The notes: generated by a model not told the origin, from the sequence alone. DNA of 20,643 nt from JBGOTP01 sp041476545 (GCA_041476545.1 JBGOTP010000046.1:1-20643); one strand, 5' to 3'; positions 7,773 through 15,457 are shown, counted from the first letter of the stretch. Numbers and translations: made by a program.

Positions 7773-9446
7773 TCACCCGCACCCGGGGGAGCGTCTGTCG
7801 CCTGCGATGAACCAGTACGAGGCATAGGGAGCCAGCGCGAGCGGGTACGGCGAGGATTCTGCCGGCGGAAACGCCACATCATCGACGATCTCGACCATGG
7901 CAAGACCAGTCACTGACGAGGGCAATTCGAGCATCACTGATTTCACGGATGCCGACAGGTTCGCCACGACGAGGATCGTGTCGTCCAGGTGGCGCCGAAC
8001 GAAGGCCAGGACCGCCTCGTGTCCGGTTCGCAGGAATTCGATCGATCCGCGGCCAAAGGCGGGATGGCGCCGCCTCACCTGAATCAGACGCCTGACCCGC
8101 GCCAGCAGCGAATCGGACCTCCGCTGCTGTGCGGCCACGTTGACCACGCGGTACCCATTCACCGGATTATCGATGATCGGGATCACGAGACGGTTCACGC
8201 TGTGCGGCGCAAAGCCCGCATTGGCGTCGTCGGACCATTGCATCGGCGTGCGGACGCCGTCGCGGTCACGCAGCCGGAGGTCGTCGCCCATGCCGATCTC
8301 ATCGCCGTAATAGAGCACCGGCGTTCCGGGGAGCGAGAGCAGCAGCGCGTGCGCGAGCTCGATGCGCCGCCGGTCGTTTCCCAGCAGCGGCGCGAGGCGC
8401 CGCCGGATCCCGCGATGAAGCTTCATGTGCGGCTCGGCGACGCAGGCCGCCACCAGGAAATCGCGCTCCTCGTCGGCGACGGCCGACAGCGTCAACTCGT
8501 CATGGTTCCGGAGAAAGATCGCCCACTGGCATGCGTCAGGAATGTCTCGCGTGGCTTCGACGACGTCGACGATCGCGGACGCCTGCTCACGAAAGATCCC
8601 GATAAACAGCCTGGGCATCAACGGGAAGTGAAAGGCCATGTGACATTCGTCGTTGTCGCCGAAGTATTCCAGCACGTGCCGCGACTGGTCGTTGGCCTCC
8701 GCGAGCAGTACGCGACCCGCATAGCGTTGGTCCATGTCGCGCCGGATTTGTTTCAGGAAGTCGTGGGTTTCTGGAAGGTTCTCGCACGTGGTCCCCTCGC
8801 GCTCGAACAGGTGCGCCACGGCGTCGAGCCGGAGCCCATCGACGCCCTGGTCGAACCAGTAGCGCATGACCTTCAGCACCGCGAGGCGTACCTCCGGATT
8901 GTCGAAGTTCAGGTCCGGCTGATGGTGGAAGAAGCGGTGCCAGTAGAACGCTTTCGCAACGGGATCCCAGGTCCAGTTGGACTGCTCCGTGTCGCTGAAA
9001 ATGATGCGTGCATCGGCGTACCGGTTTGCGCTGTCGCTCCAGACGTAGAAGTTGCGCTTGGGCGTGCCGGCCGGCGCCCGGCGCGCCGCCTCGAACCACG
9101 GATGGCGATCGGACGTGTGATTCAGGACCAGCTCGGTGATCACGCGCATGCCGCGCGCATGCGCCTGACCGAGGAATGTCTGGAAGTCGCGCCTGGTGCC
9201 GCAGGCCGGGTGAAGCCGCTCGTAGTGCGCGATGTCGTATCCGTCATCGCGCAGGGGCGACTCGTAGAAGGGCAGCAGCCACAGGCACGTCACCCCGAGC
9301 TCTTGGAGATACCCGAGCTTCTGGGTCAGGCCTTTGAAGTCGCCGACACCGTCGCCGTTCGAGTCGAAAAAGGTGCGGACATTCAGCTCGTAGATGACGG
9401 CGTCCTTGTACCACTGCGGAGCCGATGCGATTCCCGCGACGGGCAT
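7773..9446 (-). CDS. treS: Trehalose synthase (maltose alpha-D-glucosyltransferase), GH13
   Basis: A 557-residue cytosolic GH13 enzyme that interconverts maltose and trehalose. It opens with the TreS-like signature QWYKDAVIYELNVRTFFDSN (11-30). The (beta/alpha)8 motifs are all present: ELVLNHTSDRHPWF (105-118), GLRLDAV with nucleophile D208, VLLAEAN with acid/base E250, and FLRNHDEL with the transition-state stabiliser D316. A C-terminal beta-domain runs from about residue 480. Trehalulose or alpha-glucan hydrolases of GH13 are alternatives, but the WYKDAVIYEL start and RNHDEL context favour TreS. There is no fused maltokinase domain and none is adjacent, so glycogen-linked (TreS-Pep2) use is not shown here. 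It starts 5 bases after the stop of the OtsB-like gene and probably ends the operon. Its stop lies one base from the stop of the convergent Asp-box gene. Confidence 0.92.
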   Translation of the reverse strand: MPVAGIASAPQWYKDAVIYELNVRTFFDSNGDGVGDFKGLTQKLGYLQELGVTCLWLLPFYESPLRDDGYDIAHYERLHPACGTRRDFQTFLGQAHARGMRVITELVLNHTSDRHPWFEAARRAPAGTPKRNFYVWSDSANRYADARIIFSDTEQSNWTWDPVAKAFYWHRFFHHQPDLNFDNPEVRLAVLKVMRYWFDQGVDGLRLDAVAHLFEREGTTCENLPETHDFLKQIRRDMDQRYAGRVLLAEANDQSRHVLEYFGDNDECHMAFHFPLMPRLFIGIFREQASAIVDVVEATRDIPDACQWAIFLRNHDELTLSAVADEERDFLVAACVAEPHMKLHRGIRRRLAPLLGNDRRRIELAHALLLSLPGTPVLYYGDEIGMGDDLRLRDRDGVRTPMQWSDDANAGFAPHSVNRLVIPIIDNPVNGYRVVNVAAQQRRSDSLLARVRRLIQVRRRHPAFGRGSIEFLRTGHEAVLAFVRRHLDDTILVVANLSASVKSVMLELPSSVTGLAMVEIVDDVAFPPAESSPYPLALAPYASYWFIAGDRRSPGCG

Positions 9447-9451
9447 CTGTT

Positions 9452-10093
9452 CTATTGCCCCTTGGTGCGACGCCGTGAGCCGCCGGAGTCGGCCGTCCGG
9501 AAGTCGACGAGAATGCGGAGGAGCGCGTCCACGTCCTCCTGGCGGTCGAGTTGATACCGCGCCCGGGAGCCGTCGGCCCCTCCGACGCGAATAGCCAGCA
9601 GCTTCTCTGGAGACGCGGACGCAAACGCGTCCTCGTCGGTGGCGTCATCGCCGATGTAAATTGCGCTGTCGCACGCAAACCACCGGCACGCCTGTTGAAG
9701 CGCGACCCCTTTGTTGGCGCCGCCGCGTGGCAGCAGGCTCACCGCTTCGGCGCCTCCGATCGCCCGCGCGTCCGGCAGTTCGGCGACGGCTCTGTCGATC
9801 GCCTCTATCGCGCGGCGTTTGTCGCGGGCGTTACGGTAGTGAATCGTGATCGAATACCGCTTGTCCTCGATGACGATGCCGGGATCCCGCGGCAGACGCT
9901 TGTTGAGATGGAGCGCCCACTCGCGCGCATGGGTTGGGGACGGGGCGTCGGGTGTGGCTGGTTCGAGTCCGTGGTTTCCGAACAAATACCACGCCGGAAT
10001 GTTACGAAGCCGTCGTGTCAGGTCGTCGAGCGCCCGCCACTGAAGCGAACTCCGGTCCGGCGGCGCGCACGACATTCGATGCGAAGGCGACAC
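9452..10093 (-). CDS. otsB: 5'-truncated trehalose-6-phosphate phosphatase (OtsB-like), probable gene remnant
   Basis: From about residue 20 the protein matches the middle and end of OtsB: RALDDLTRRLRNIPAWYLFGN then HGLE (20-44), VIEDKRYSITIHYRNA (74-89), GANKGVAL with the conserved lysine K128, and IYIGDDATDEDAF with metal-binding D149/D150/D153 (146-157). HAD-type trehalose phosphatases need an N-terminal DxDGT segment (nucleophile aspartate) and a serine/threonine in the following VSGR motif. Both are absent, and the sequence upstream is the antiporter gene in another frame. Full-length bacterial OtsB is about 240-270 residues, so roughly 50-60 residues are missing. The first 19 codons of the open frame come from antiporter DNA read out of frame. 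The product is therefore predicted to be inactive. It overlaps the antiporter by 92 bases, and TreS starts 5 bases after its stop. Confidence 0.8.
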   Translation of the reverse strand: MSPSHRMSCAPPDRSSLQWRALDDLTRRLRNIPAWYLFGNHGLEPATPDAPSPTHAREWALHLNKRLPRDPGIVIEDKRYSITIHYRNARDKRRAIEAIDRAVAELPDARAIGGAEAVSLLPRGGANKGVALQQACRWFACDSAIYIGDDATDEDAFASASPEKLLAIRVGGADGSRARYQLDRQEDVDALLRILVDFRTADSGGSRRRTKGQ

Positions 10094-11129
10094 CGAACAC
10101 GCCCGGAGAGATCAGGTGGGCACCGGTGTCGCGTGGAATGGCTGTTGCCACGCGTGCCACGAGCCATCCGCCGAGGAGTTTTCCGCTCGTGCGAACGGCA
10201 ACATAGGCGATTGACAACGTCAGCGCAGTCGGCGAGAAGTCCGCGCGCGCGCCCGCAAGCACCAGAATCAATACGAGCAGCGAGTGTTGGACATACGTGA
10301 CGTCGCGACGGATGTAATCACGCACCGCGCTGCCGGCCAATTGCCAGCACGCGCCCGCGACCAGGCCGACGAGCAGCGCCGACATCGAGAGGTAGTCGGC
10401 GGCGCCGCCGAGGAGCAGGAGGCTGGCAAAGACACACACCCGCTGCTCCGCCGGTGTTGAAGCCTGTGACAGGAGCAGCCATCCCGCGACGGCGATCACA
10501 ACTGCTATGAGCGTTGCCTGCGCAGCGAGCAACAGCGCCGCCGCCGGCGAGGGGTCGCGGAGAAACGCCAGCAGCACACCGCCGATGACGATGGGAAGCA
10601 GATAGTCCTGGACGTCCAGACGCGCCGCGACGTCGTGCGACGAGCTCGTCGGGTCCGGCGGCAGCGAGCACGACGTAGCCGCGGAGAGACCGAGCGCCAG
10701 AGCGACCAGCCACCATGGCGGAAATTGGCTGACCGCCATCACTGCCGGGCCCGCTATGAACACACCCGTGGCGACCAGGATCGCAGTCACCATCGCCTGT
10801 GTACTTGACGCGGCGACAACCCGTCGATCCGCGCGCCCGGTGCGGAGACTCAATCCCGCAACGACCCCAAGTGCAGCCAGGGCGACAGGAGTTGCCGGAT
10901 CAAGGAGCGCGATGGCCTGAGGGGTGAGGAGCACCAGGCCATGCGGCCCGAGCGCTGCGCCCGCCAACAGCAACAGCAATGCAGGGAATCCACCCGTGGA
11001 CCAGTCCAGCGCGCCGAACCGCGATTTCGGCGTCAGACGTCCGGCCGTGGCTCCGCTCTGTTGAAGCTGGACGTCGATCGGATCAAAGGTCCTCGATTCG
11101 CCCTGCTCGGTCGGATCGTACCGATTCAT
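10002..11129 (-). CDS. Cation:proton antiporter-like membrane protein, C-terminally truncated
   Basis: The 375-residue product has a hydrophilic N-terminus of about 45 residues followed by around ten hydrophobic helices. These include GGFPALLLLLAGAALGPHGL (46-65), resembling the N-terminal helix of CPA2-type antiporters, and a GAHLISPGVFGVAFASNVV segment with RAAGPEF near the end. These proteins exchange sodium or potassium for protons across the inner membrane. The start is ATG 11129, overlapping the upstream TGA as ATGA. A much longer open frame to 11492 is rejected because its first 121 codons are arginine-rich out-of-frame reading of the upstream gene. The last 13 or so residues (about 363 onward) are OtsB DNA read in the wrong frame, so the natural last helix appears to be missing. 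Activity is doubtful. Confidence 0.75.
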   Translation of the reverse strand: MNRYDPTEQGESRTFDPIDVQLQQSGATAGRLTPKSRFGALDWSTGGFPALLLLLAGAALGPHGLVLLTPQAIALLDPATPVALAALGVVAGLSLRTGRADRRVVAASSTQAMVTAILVATGVFIAGPAVMAVSQFPPWWLVALALGLSAATSCSLPPDPTSSSHDVAARLDVQDYLLPIVIGGVLLAFLRDPSPAAALLLAAQATLIAVVIAVAGWLLLSQASTPAEQRVCVFASLLLLGGAADYLSMSALLVGLVAGACWQLAGSAVRDYIRRDVTYVQHSLLVLILVLAGARADFSPTALTLSIAYVAVRTSGKLLGGWLVARVATAIPRDTGAHLISPGVFGVAFASNVVRAAGPEFASVAGARRPDTTAS

Positions 11130-12454
11130 CGCTGGAGGGCCACAACTCGGTGCGCGGCTCCGCGCGTGACAGCGAGGATCAGCAGGGCGCCGTGCCGCGT
11201 GGACGCGAACGCTGTTTCGACTTGCTCCGCGCTCGGCGCCAAGGTGTCGCCGATCGTGGTAATCACGTCTCCGGCTTCGACGCCGGCCGCCTCGGCTGCC
11301 GATCCCGGATCGACTCGTACGATTGCGGCTCCAACGCCCGCGACTGGACGCATTGTCAGGCCGAGCATCGATGATGGGGTTCCGTCCGCGGGCGTGGCTG
11401 CCACGACCAGCAGCTCCCGTTGCGTTCCTCCGCGCCACACGCGGATCGCCATCGTGTCTCCCGCCCCGAGACGCGCCGTCCGGACGCGCCAATGTTCGGG
11501 CGTGGGCATGCTCACGTCATCGACGGCCTGGATGACGTCACCGGCCTTGAGCTTGCCAGCGACAACACTGTTTGGATCGATCCACGTGATGACGACGCCG
11601 GTGTCGGCTCCGCTGGCGAGTGAGAGGCGTGGTGTCAACGCCCCCACGTCGATTCCAAGGTCGACGTGCAGCTTGTGTGGCTGTCTGAGCAGGTCCTCCG
11701 CCGCGGCCCACAGCATCCTGCTGGGAACGACAGCAAGGCCATCCTCGTACCGGGCAACCGCGCCCATGAGCTCGGCGTTGTCGGTGAACAGAAACGCTCC
11801 GGGCGCGACGTCGGCATCGCTTGGAAGTGCCCATACGGGCCCAGTCCACTCGGGAGTTTCCACGGGCGTCAGCGATCCGATGAACGCCGGACGGAGCGAC
11901 ATGTTGCCGGGGGACGGCGACGACACAACGACGTATTGCGGTTTGTCGAGGCCCTCCGGGGACCACAGCACCGGAAGGAAGGCATTCGTGCTGTTTCCCA
12001 CGCGAAGAACCGCGAGGCCTGATGCACGATCCTCGGCGATCACGCGGAGCGGATTGCGTTCGCCGTGGCTCGCCCCCGGTTCGAGAATCGCGATCGCGAC
12101 ATCGTCGCGCATCCGAAGGGCTGCCACTCGCTGCTCTGTGTGTTCGGCTCTCTCCGTGATGTCTGCGACATCAGGCACCACCGTGACGAGCGTCGGCGCA
12201 ACGCGCGCCTGGAGGTCCTCGATCGCCGACGCCAGGTCAGAGAATCTCGAAAAACCGGCGAGCTGACTGAGCAGTGTCGCCACGGCGTTCGGATTGGCAG
12301 GCCGATCGGGAAACCTGATACGGGCAAGGATCCACAGTGTAAGAACTGCGAGGAATGCCGTCATCAGCAGCCGTCGCGTCTCACGAGAGACACGAGGTCG
12401 ATGCGCTGAGGTTTCGCCCGTCACGAACCGGGTTGTCTCGGATTTCATCGCCAT
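11126..12454 (-). CDS. Membrane-anchored HtrA-like pseudoprotease with two PDZ domains
   Basis: This is a 442-residue protein. It has a cytoplasmic tail, one transmembrane anchor (LLMTAFLAVLTLWILARI, 29-46), a degenerate trypsin-like domain (about 85-255), and two PDZ domains (about 265-350 and 363-440; carboxylate-loop regions LGIDVGAL and MLGLTM, each followed by an AGDVI turn). The protease fold is traceable through ASGLAVLRVG (145-153), YVVVSSPSPGN (174-184) and AFIGSLTPV (190-198). The active site is gone: the usual serine-loop GNSGGPL is replaced by APGAFLF (217-223), the catalytic-Asp strand reads ASGLAVL, and no TNxHV histidine motif is seen. It probably acts as a periplasmic peptide-binding or scaffolding protein. 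The start is uncertain: ATG 12454 lies 12 bases after GGAGG, and ATG 12478 or 12448 is possible. It ends in an ATGA overlap with the antiporter. Confidence 0.78.
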   Translation of the reverse strand: MAMKSETTRFVTGETSAHRPRVSRETRRLLMTAFLAVLTLWILARIRFPDRPANPNAVATLLSQLAGFSRFSDLASAIEDLQARVAPTLVTVVPDVADITERAEHTEQRVAALRMRDDVAIAILEPGASHGERNPLRVIAEDRASGLAVLRVGNSTNAFLPVLWSPEGLDKPQYVVVSSPSPGNMSLRPAFIGSLTPVETPEWTGPVWALPSDADVAPGAFLFTDNAELMGAVARYEDGLAVVPSRMLWAAAEDLLRQPHKLHVDLGIDVGALTPRLSLASGADTGVVITWIDPNSVVAGKLKAGDVIQAVDDVSMPTPEHWRVRTARLGAGDTMAIRVWRGGTQRELLVVAATPADGTPSSMLGLTMRPVAGVGAAIVRVDPGSAAEAAGVEAGDVITTIGDTLAPSAEQVETAFASTRHGALLILAVTRGAAHRVVALQR

Positions 12455-12560
12455 TTGCGCGATATGCCTCCAACTCATGGCCGGGGATGCTGCCTGGCCT
12501 TGAGGTGCGCGTGCGAAGGTGGCGGAGGAGACTGCCCAGCCAGAGCCAAGGCTGGTCCGG

Positions 12561-13220
12561 CTACCGGATGACTCCGCGCCGGACGGCGTAGAGGACGATT
12601 TCCGCGGCGCTGTGGACGTCGAGCTTTTCCATGATCCGCGCGCGGTGGGTTTCGACGGTGCTCGGGCTGATGAAGAGGATGGCGGCGATGTCCTTGTTCG
12701 CCTTGCCTTCCGCAATCAACTGGAACACCTCGCGCTCGCGGTCGGACAGCGATTCGTAACGGTCGATCATGCCAGGTTCGCCTGTGCGCTGTTTCACGTA
12801 GTCGTCGAGCATGAGGCGGGCGATCGCCGGGCTGAAGAAGGACTTGCCTTCGGCGACGGCGCTCACCGCCTGCAGCAGATCGACGTCGGCTGAATCTTTC
12901 AGCAGGTACCCGGCAGCGCCGGCGCGCAGGATCTGCGTCACGTACGCTTCGTCCGAGTGCATGCTGAGCACGAGCACGCGGACGCCCGGAACGCGCTTGA
13001 CGATCTGGCGCGTCGCCTCGATGCCGTTGAGCAGCGGCATCGCCACGTCGAGGATCGCGACGTCCGGCTTGTGCTGCTCGGCCTGCCGAACCGCTTCGCG
13101 TCCATCGCCCGCTTCCGCGACGACCCGCCAGTCCGGCCGCTCCTCGAGGACTTTTCGAAGCCCCTGCCGGACCACAGTGTGATCGTCCGCAAGCAGGATC
13201 CGCAGGATGCCCATCGGCAC
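12561..13220 (-). CDS. NarL/FixJ-family response regulator
   Basis: A 219-residue two-domain DNA-binding regulator. The receiver domain (about 6-125) has acidic residues D12/D13, phosphoacceptor D58 in AILDVAMPLLNGIEA, S86 and K108 (YLLKDS). The LuxR-type helix-turn-helix (about 155-215) contains LSDREREVFQLIAEGKANKD and SPSTVETHRARIMEKL. Phosphorylation by the adjacent kinase is expected to dimerise it on promoter DNA. I take GTG 13220, which overlaps the kinase stop as TAGTG. The ATG at 13214 (MGILRILL) is an equally good start, since no Shine-Dalgarno decides between them. Its targets are not visible in the window; the downstream genes are plausible candidates. Confidence 0.95.
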   Translation of the reverse strand: MPMGILRILLADDHTVVRQGLRKVLEERPDWRVVAEAGDGREAVRQAEQHKPDVAILDVAMPLLNGIEATRQIVKRVPGVRVLVLSMHSDEAYVTQILRAGAAGYLLKDSADVDLLQAVSAVAEGKSFFSPAIARLMLDDYVKQRTGEPGMIDRYESLSDREREVFQLIAEGKANKDIAAILFISPSTVETHRARIMEKLDVHSAAEIVLYAVRRGVIR

Positions 13221-14704
13221 TAACCGGCGCGCCGCACGACGGATTCCGTTGCAACATCACCGGTGGCTGCGACGCCAAGCGGCAGCGTCACGGCGAGCAC
13301 GGTTCCGCCTCCAGCGCGATCGCCGATCGTGAACGAGCCGCCGAGCGCCTGCGCGCGCTCGCGCATGCCGATCAACCCGAGGCCGTGGCCGGCGGTGAGC
13401 CGGTTCGCGACGGTACCGATGCCGCGGCCGTTGTCCTCCACCACGAGCCGCAACAGCCCTCCGCCTGAATTCAGGGACACCGTGCACGCGGTCGCGCCGC
13501 TGTGCTGCGCCACGTTGCTGAGCGCCTCCTGCGCGATCCGGTAGACGCACACTTCGATCTCCAGCGCCAGCCGCGCCTCCATCGTCTCGGCCAGATGCGC
13601 GCGGATGCCGGTGCGCTGAGCGAAGTTGCGCAGGTAGGTGGTCAGCGTGGCCGGGAGACCGAAATCATCGAGCACCGATGGGTGGAGCAGCTGCGACATG
13701 TCGCGCACGCTGCGGAGCGTGGTCTCGCTGATGTTGCGGGCTTCCTCCAGCGCCTTCCTGACGCGCGGATCGACCTCAGCCCGCAGCGCGATGCCGATGT
13801 CCATCTTCACCGCCGTGAGCGCCTGCCCGACCTCATCGTGCAGCTCGCGCGCGAGCGTGCGGCGCTCCTGTTCCTGCGCGTCGACCAGGCGCGCCGAGAG
13901 ACGCTCGAGATCCTCGCGGTTGTGCTGTTCGATGCGCCGCTGCCGTTCGATTTGACGCTGCAGCCGGTTCACGTGCCGTGAAGCCACGACGGCCACGAAC
14001 AGCGCCACGATCAGGGTCGTCGCGCCCATCGACAGGAGGCGTGTGCGCACCTGCCGGTAGAGCAGTTCGGTTTCCTCCTGGTGCCGCTGGTTGGCCACGA
14101 CCTGGAGCGCTGCGAGTTGGTCGAGGATCTGCAGCACGGTGTCGCGGCGCGGCACGACGCGGCTGCGCAACAGCGCCGCGGCTTCGTCCGGCGTCTTCGC
14201 CTGCTCGGTGAATGCGACGTCGCGCGACGCCCAGTAGTCACCGAGCTCCCCCTGCAGGCGCGCCCAGTGATCGCGCTCCACCTGCGACGCCACTTCAGGA
14301 ACGTAACTGGTGAGCAGCCGTTCGACCTCGCTGCGAAGGCGTGTCAGTTCGTTGCGGTAGGTGGCCCTGCGGGCTGTCGCGCCGTCGATGAGCGCGTCGC
14401 GCAGGTAGATCGATCCGAGCAGCACGTTGGTGCGGACTTTCGACAGCGTTTCATGGCCGCGCACGTACGAGTCATGCGCGCTTGCCACGTTCTGCTCGAT
14501 CTGCTGCAGGCTCCGCACGAGCTGATACCCCCACAGCAGCCACAAGCCGAAGACGATCGCGAATCCGGCGCGCAAGGCCGCGCGGACGCTGGGTGCACCG
14601 CTGGAGTCGTCATCGACGGACGTTGGCGGAGCCGCCATACGGCCATCGTAGCCACGGCCCACGCCAGGCGTCCAGCGTGCCGTCTCGCGATCAATGGAAG
14701 TCAC
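13220..14704 (-). CDS. Sensor histidine kinase, NarX/DegS (HisKA_3) type
   Basis: This is a 494-residue inner-membrane kinase. It has a short cytoplasmic tail, TM1 (about 46-63), an extracytoplasmic helical sensor region of about 160 residues (64-226), TM2 (about 227-243), a coiled-coil linker, and then the HisKA_3 dimerisation domain with phosphoacceptor H289 in ARELHDEVGQALT. The ATPase domain follows: N-box QEALSNVAQHS (392-402), G1 DNGRG (424-428) and G2 GHGLGLIGMRERA (439-451). The helical, coil-rich sensor without cysteine or aromatic pocket motifs resembles a four-helix-bundle (CHASE3-like) ligand or mechanical sensor, but the signal is unknown. The GTG start at 14704 is chosen because AGGAG sits 5 bases upstream. 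The ATG at 14761 would give an extended N-terminus without a good ribosome site. It pairs with the response regulator, overlapping it by one base. Confidence 0.93.
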   Translation of the reverse strand: MTSIDRETARWTPGVGRGYDGRMAAPPTSVDDDSSGAPSVRAALRAGFAIVFGLWLLWGYQLVRSLQQIEQNVASAHDSYVRGHETLSKVRTNVLLGSIYLRDALIDGATARRATYRNELTRLRSEVERLLTSYVPEVASQVERDHWARLQGELGDYWASRDVAFTEQAKTPDEAAALLRSRVVPRRDTVLQILDQLAALQVVANQRHQEETELLYRQVRTRLLSMGATTLIVALFVAVVASRHVNRLQRQIERQRRIEQHNREDLERLSARLVDAQEQERRTLARELHDEVGQALTAVKMDIGIALRAEVDPRVRKALEEARNISETTLRSVRDMSQLLHPSVLDDFGLPATLTTYLRNFAQRTGIRAHLAETMEARLALEIEVCVYRIAQEALSNVAQHSGATACTVSLNSGGGLLRLVVEDNGRGIGTVANRLTAGHGLGLIGMRERAQALGGSFTIGDRAGGGTVLAVTLPLGVAATGDVATESVVRRAG

Positions 14705-14709
14705 GGCGG

Positions 14710-14714
14710 CTCCT
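14710..14714 (-). promoter_or_regulatory. Ribosome binding site choosing the GTG start of the sensor kinase
   Basis: Read on the minus strand, AGGAG lies 5 bases before GTG at 14704. The downstream ATG at 14638 (MAAPPTS) and the upstream ATG at 14761 have no comparable site, so this fixes the kinase start. Confidence 0.6.
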
Positions 14715-14866
14715 GCCAGAATTGTGCCCGGACGCGCTGCGTGGCGCCATACGGCCAACACAGTATTTCATTTCGTTTATTGCGGCCATGGATCTGGACG
14801 ATGGGGTGCCGCTGCCACTCCGAATACAGGCTCGACCGGATAGTGCGTGTTCGGGGCCCCGGGTTA
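14715..14866. other. Divergent intergenic region between kinase and receiver-like gene
   Basis: This region separates two divergent regulators and is expected to carry their promoters. Its left half (to about 14750) is GC-rich, while 14760-14785 is AT-rich. No convincing -35/-10 pair or operator-like inverted repeat is visible. Part of it may be coding if the receiver-like protein starts at 14801 (ATG) or 14843 (GTG) in the same frame. Confidence 0.45.
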
Positions 14867-15397
14867 ATGTGCCTCGTGGTCGAGGACTCGGTTGTTCCAT
14901 GCTGGCTGGAAGACGCCGATCGCGACGACTTCGTGAGACTGGCGACCGAACGTTCGGCCCGGGGGCTCAAGGCCACCGACGAATGCCCGCCACGTGTGCT
15001 GATGGCTTGTCAGCCGGAGCACCTCGTTGTGGCGTGCGAGGCGGAGTTCTTCCGGCGTGGATGGCTGCTGCTCCGGGTGGATGACATCACCTCGGCTCGG
15101 ACAGTCATATCGAGTGGGGCGCCGGCGGCTGTCGTGCTGCCGCTCGATGATCAGAAGATTCTTGACGGAGGGTTCTGCGCCGCAATCCGCGACCACCAGC
15201 GCGGCCGCTACATGCCGGTGGTCGCATTCGCTCCAGGCACAGGACCTGCGCGGGCACAGGCGTTCGAGGCGGGCTTCGATGCGTTCGTCGCGCACAGCGC
15301 AGGTGCCGCGGGACTCTGCCGTGAGCTCGCCGTTCTCCTGTCAATCGCGGAAGAACTTGGGCCCTCGCTATTACGCATGCGTTCGCCCTGGCCATGA
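14867..15397 (+). CDS. Degenerate receiver-domain-like protein
   Basis: This 176-residue soluble protein looks like a single response-regulator receiver (about 43-158) with strand order VLMACQPEHL, LLLRVDD, AAVVLPLDD, MPVVAFAPG and FDAFVAHSAG, ending in amphipathic LCRELAVLL. Key phosphotransfer residues differ. The first acidic pair is replaced by CQPEH, and the usual lysine after the fifth strand is a histidine (FVAHSAG). The phosphoacceptor position reads LPLDDQ, so an aspartate may remain. It probably binds or antagonises a signalling partner rather than acting as a normal switch; this is inference. The ATG at 14867 is tentative, since in-frame ATG 14801 and GTG 14843 are also possible and none has a strong ribosome site. 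It is divergent from the sensor kinase, a natural candidate partner. Confidence 0.6.
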   Translation: MCLVVEDSVVPCWLEDADRDDFVRLATERSARGLKATDECPPRVLMACQPEHLVVACEAEFFRRGWLLLRVDDITSARTVISSGAPAAVVLPLDDQKILDGGFCAAIRDHQRGRYMPVVAFAPGTGPARAQAFEAGFDAFVAHSAGAAGLCRELAVLLSIAEELGPSLLRMRSPWP

Positions 15398-15444
15398 CGG
15401 GCCGCGGCGGCGCCGGCACGACCGCCGTGAGAACGGCAGGTGAT

Positions 15445-15450
15445 GAGGAG
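15445..15450 (+). promoter_or_regulatory. Ribosome binding site of small exported protein
   Basis: GAGGAG stands 7 bases before ATG 15458, which opens directly into the signal peptide. The upstream GTG (15440) and ATG (15443) lie at or before this site and are therefore rejected as starts. Confidence 0.75.
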
Positions 15451-15457
15451 TAGAGGC

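Noticed and set aside
7989..9554. A 521-codon plus-strand open frame opposite TreS
   Set aside because: No domain or start-site evidence; the opposite strand encodes GH13 motifs throughout. Treated as a coding shadow.
11130..11492. N-terminal extension of the antiporter open frame
   Set aside because: The 121 extra residues are arginine-rich, lie entirely inside the HtrA-like gene in another frame, and have no ribosome site. ATG 11129 gives an ATGA overlap.
10941..12266. A 441-codon plus-strand frame opposite the HtrA-like gene
   Set aside because: Low-complexity serine/arginine/alanine-rich reading with no ribosome site or recognisable domain; it is the shadow of the opposite gene.
12479..12715. 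N-terminal extension of the HtrA-like open frame to 12715
   Set aside because: The first 79 residues are Ser/Arg/Ala-rich, and most overlap the response regulator in another frame.
14081..14866. Long upstream part of the frame containing the receiver-like protein
   Set aside because: It is antisense to the kinase gene and carries no recognisable domain; only the segment from about 14801-14867 onward looks coding.
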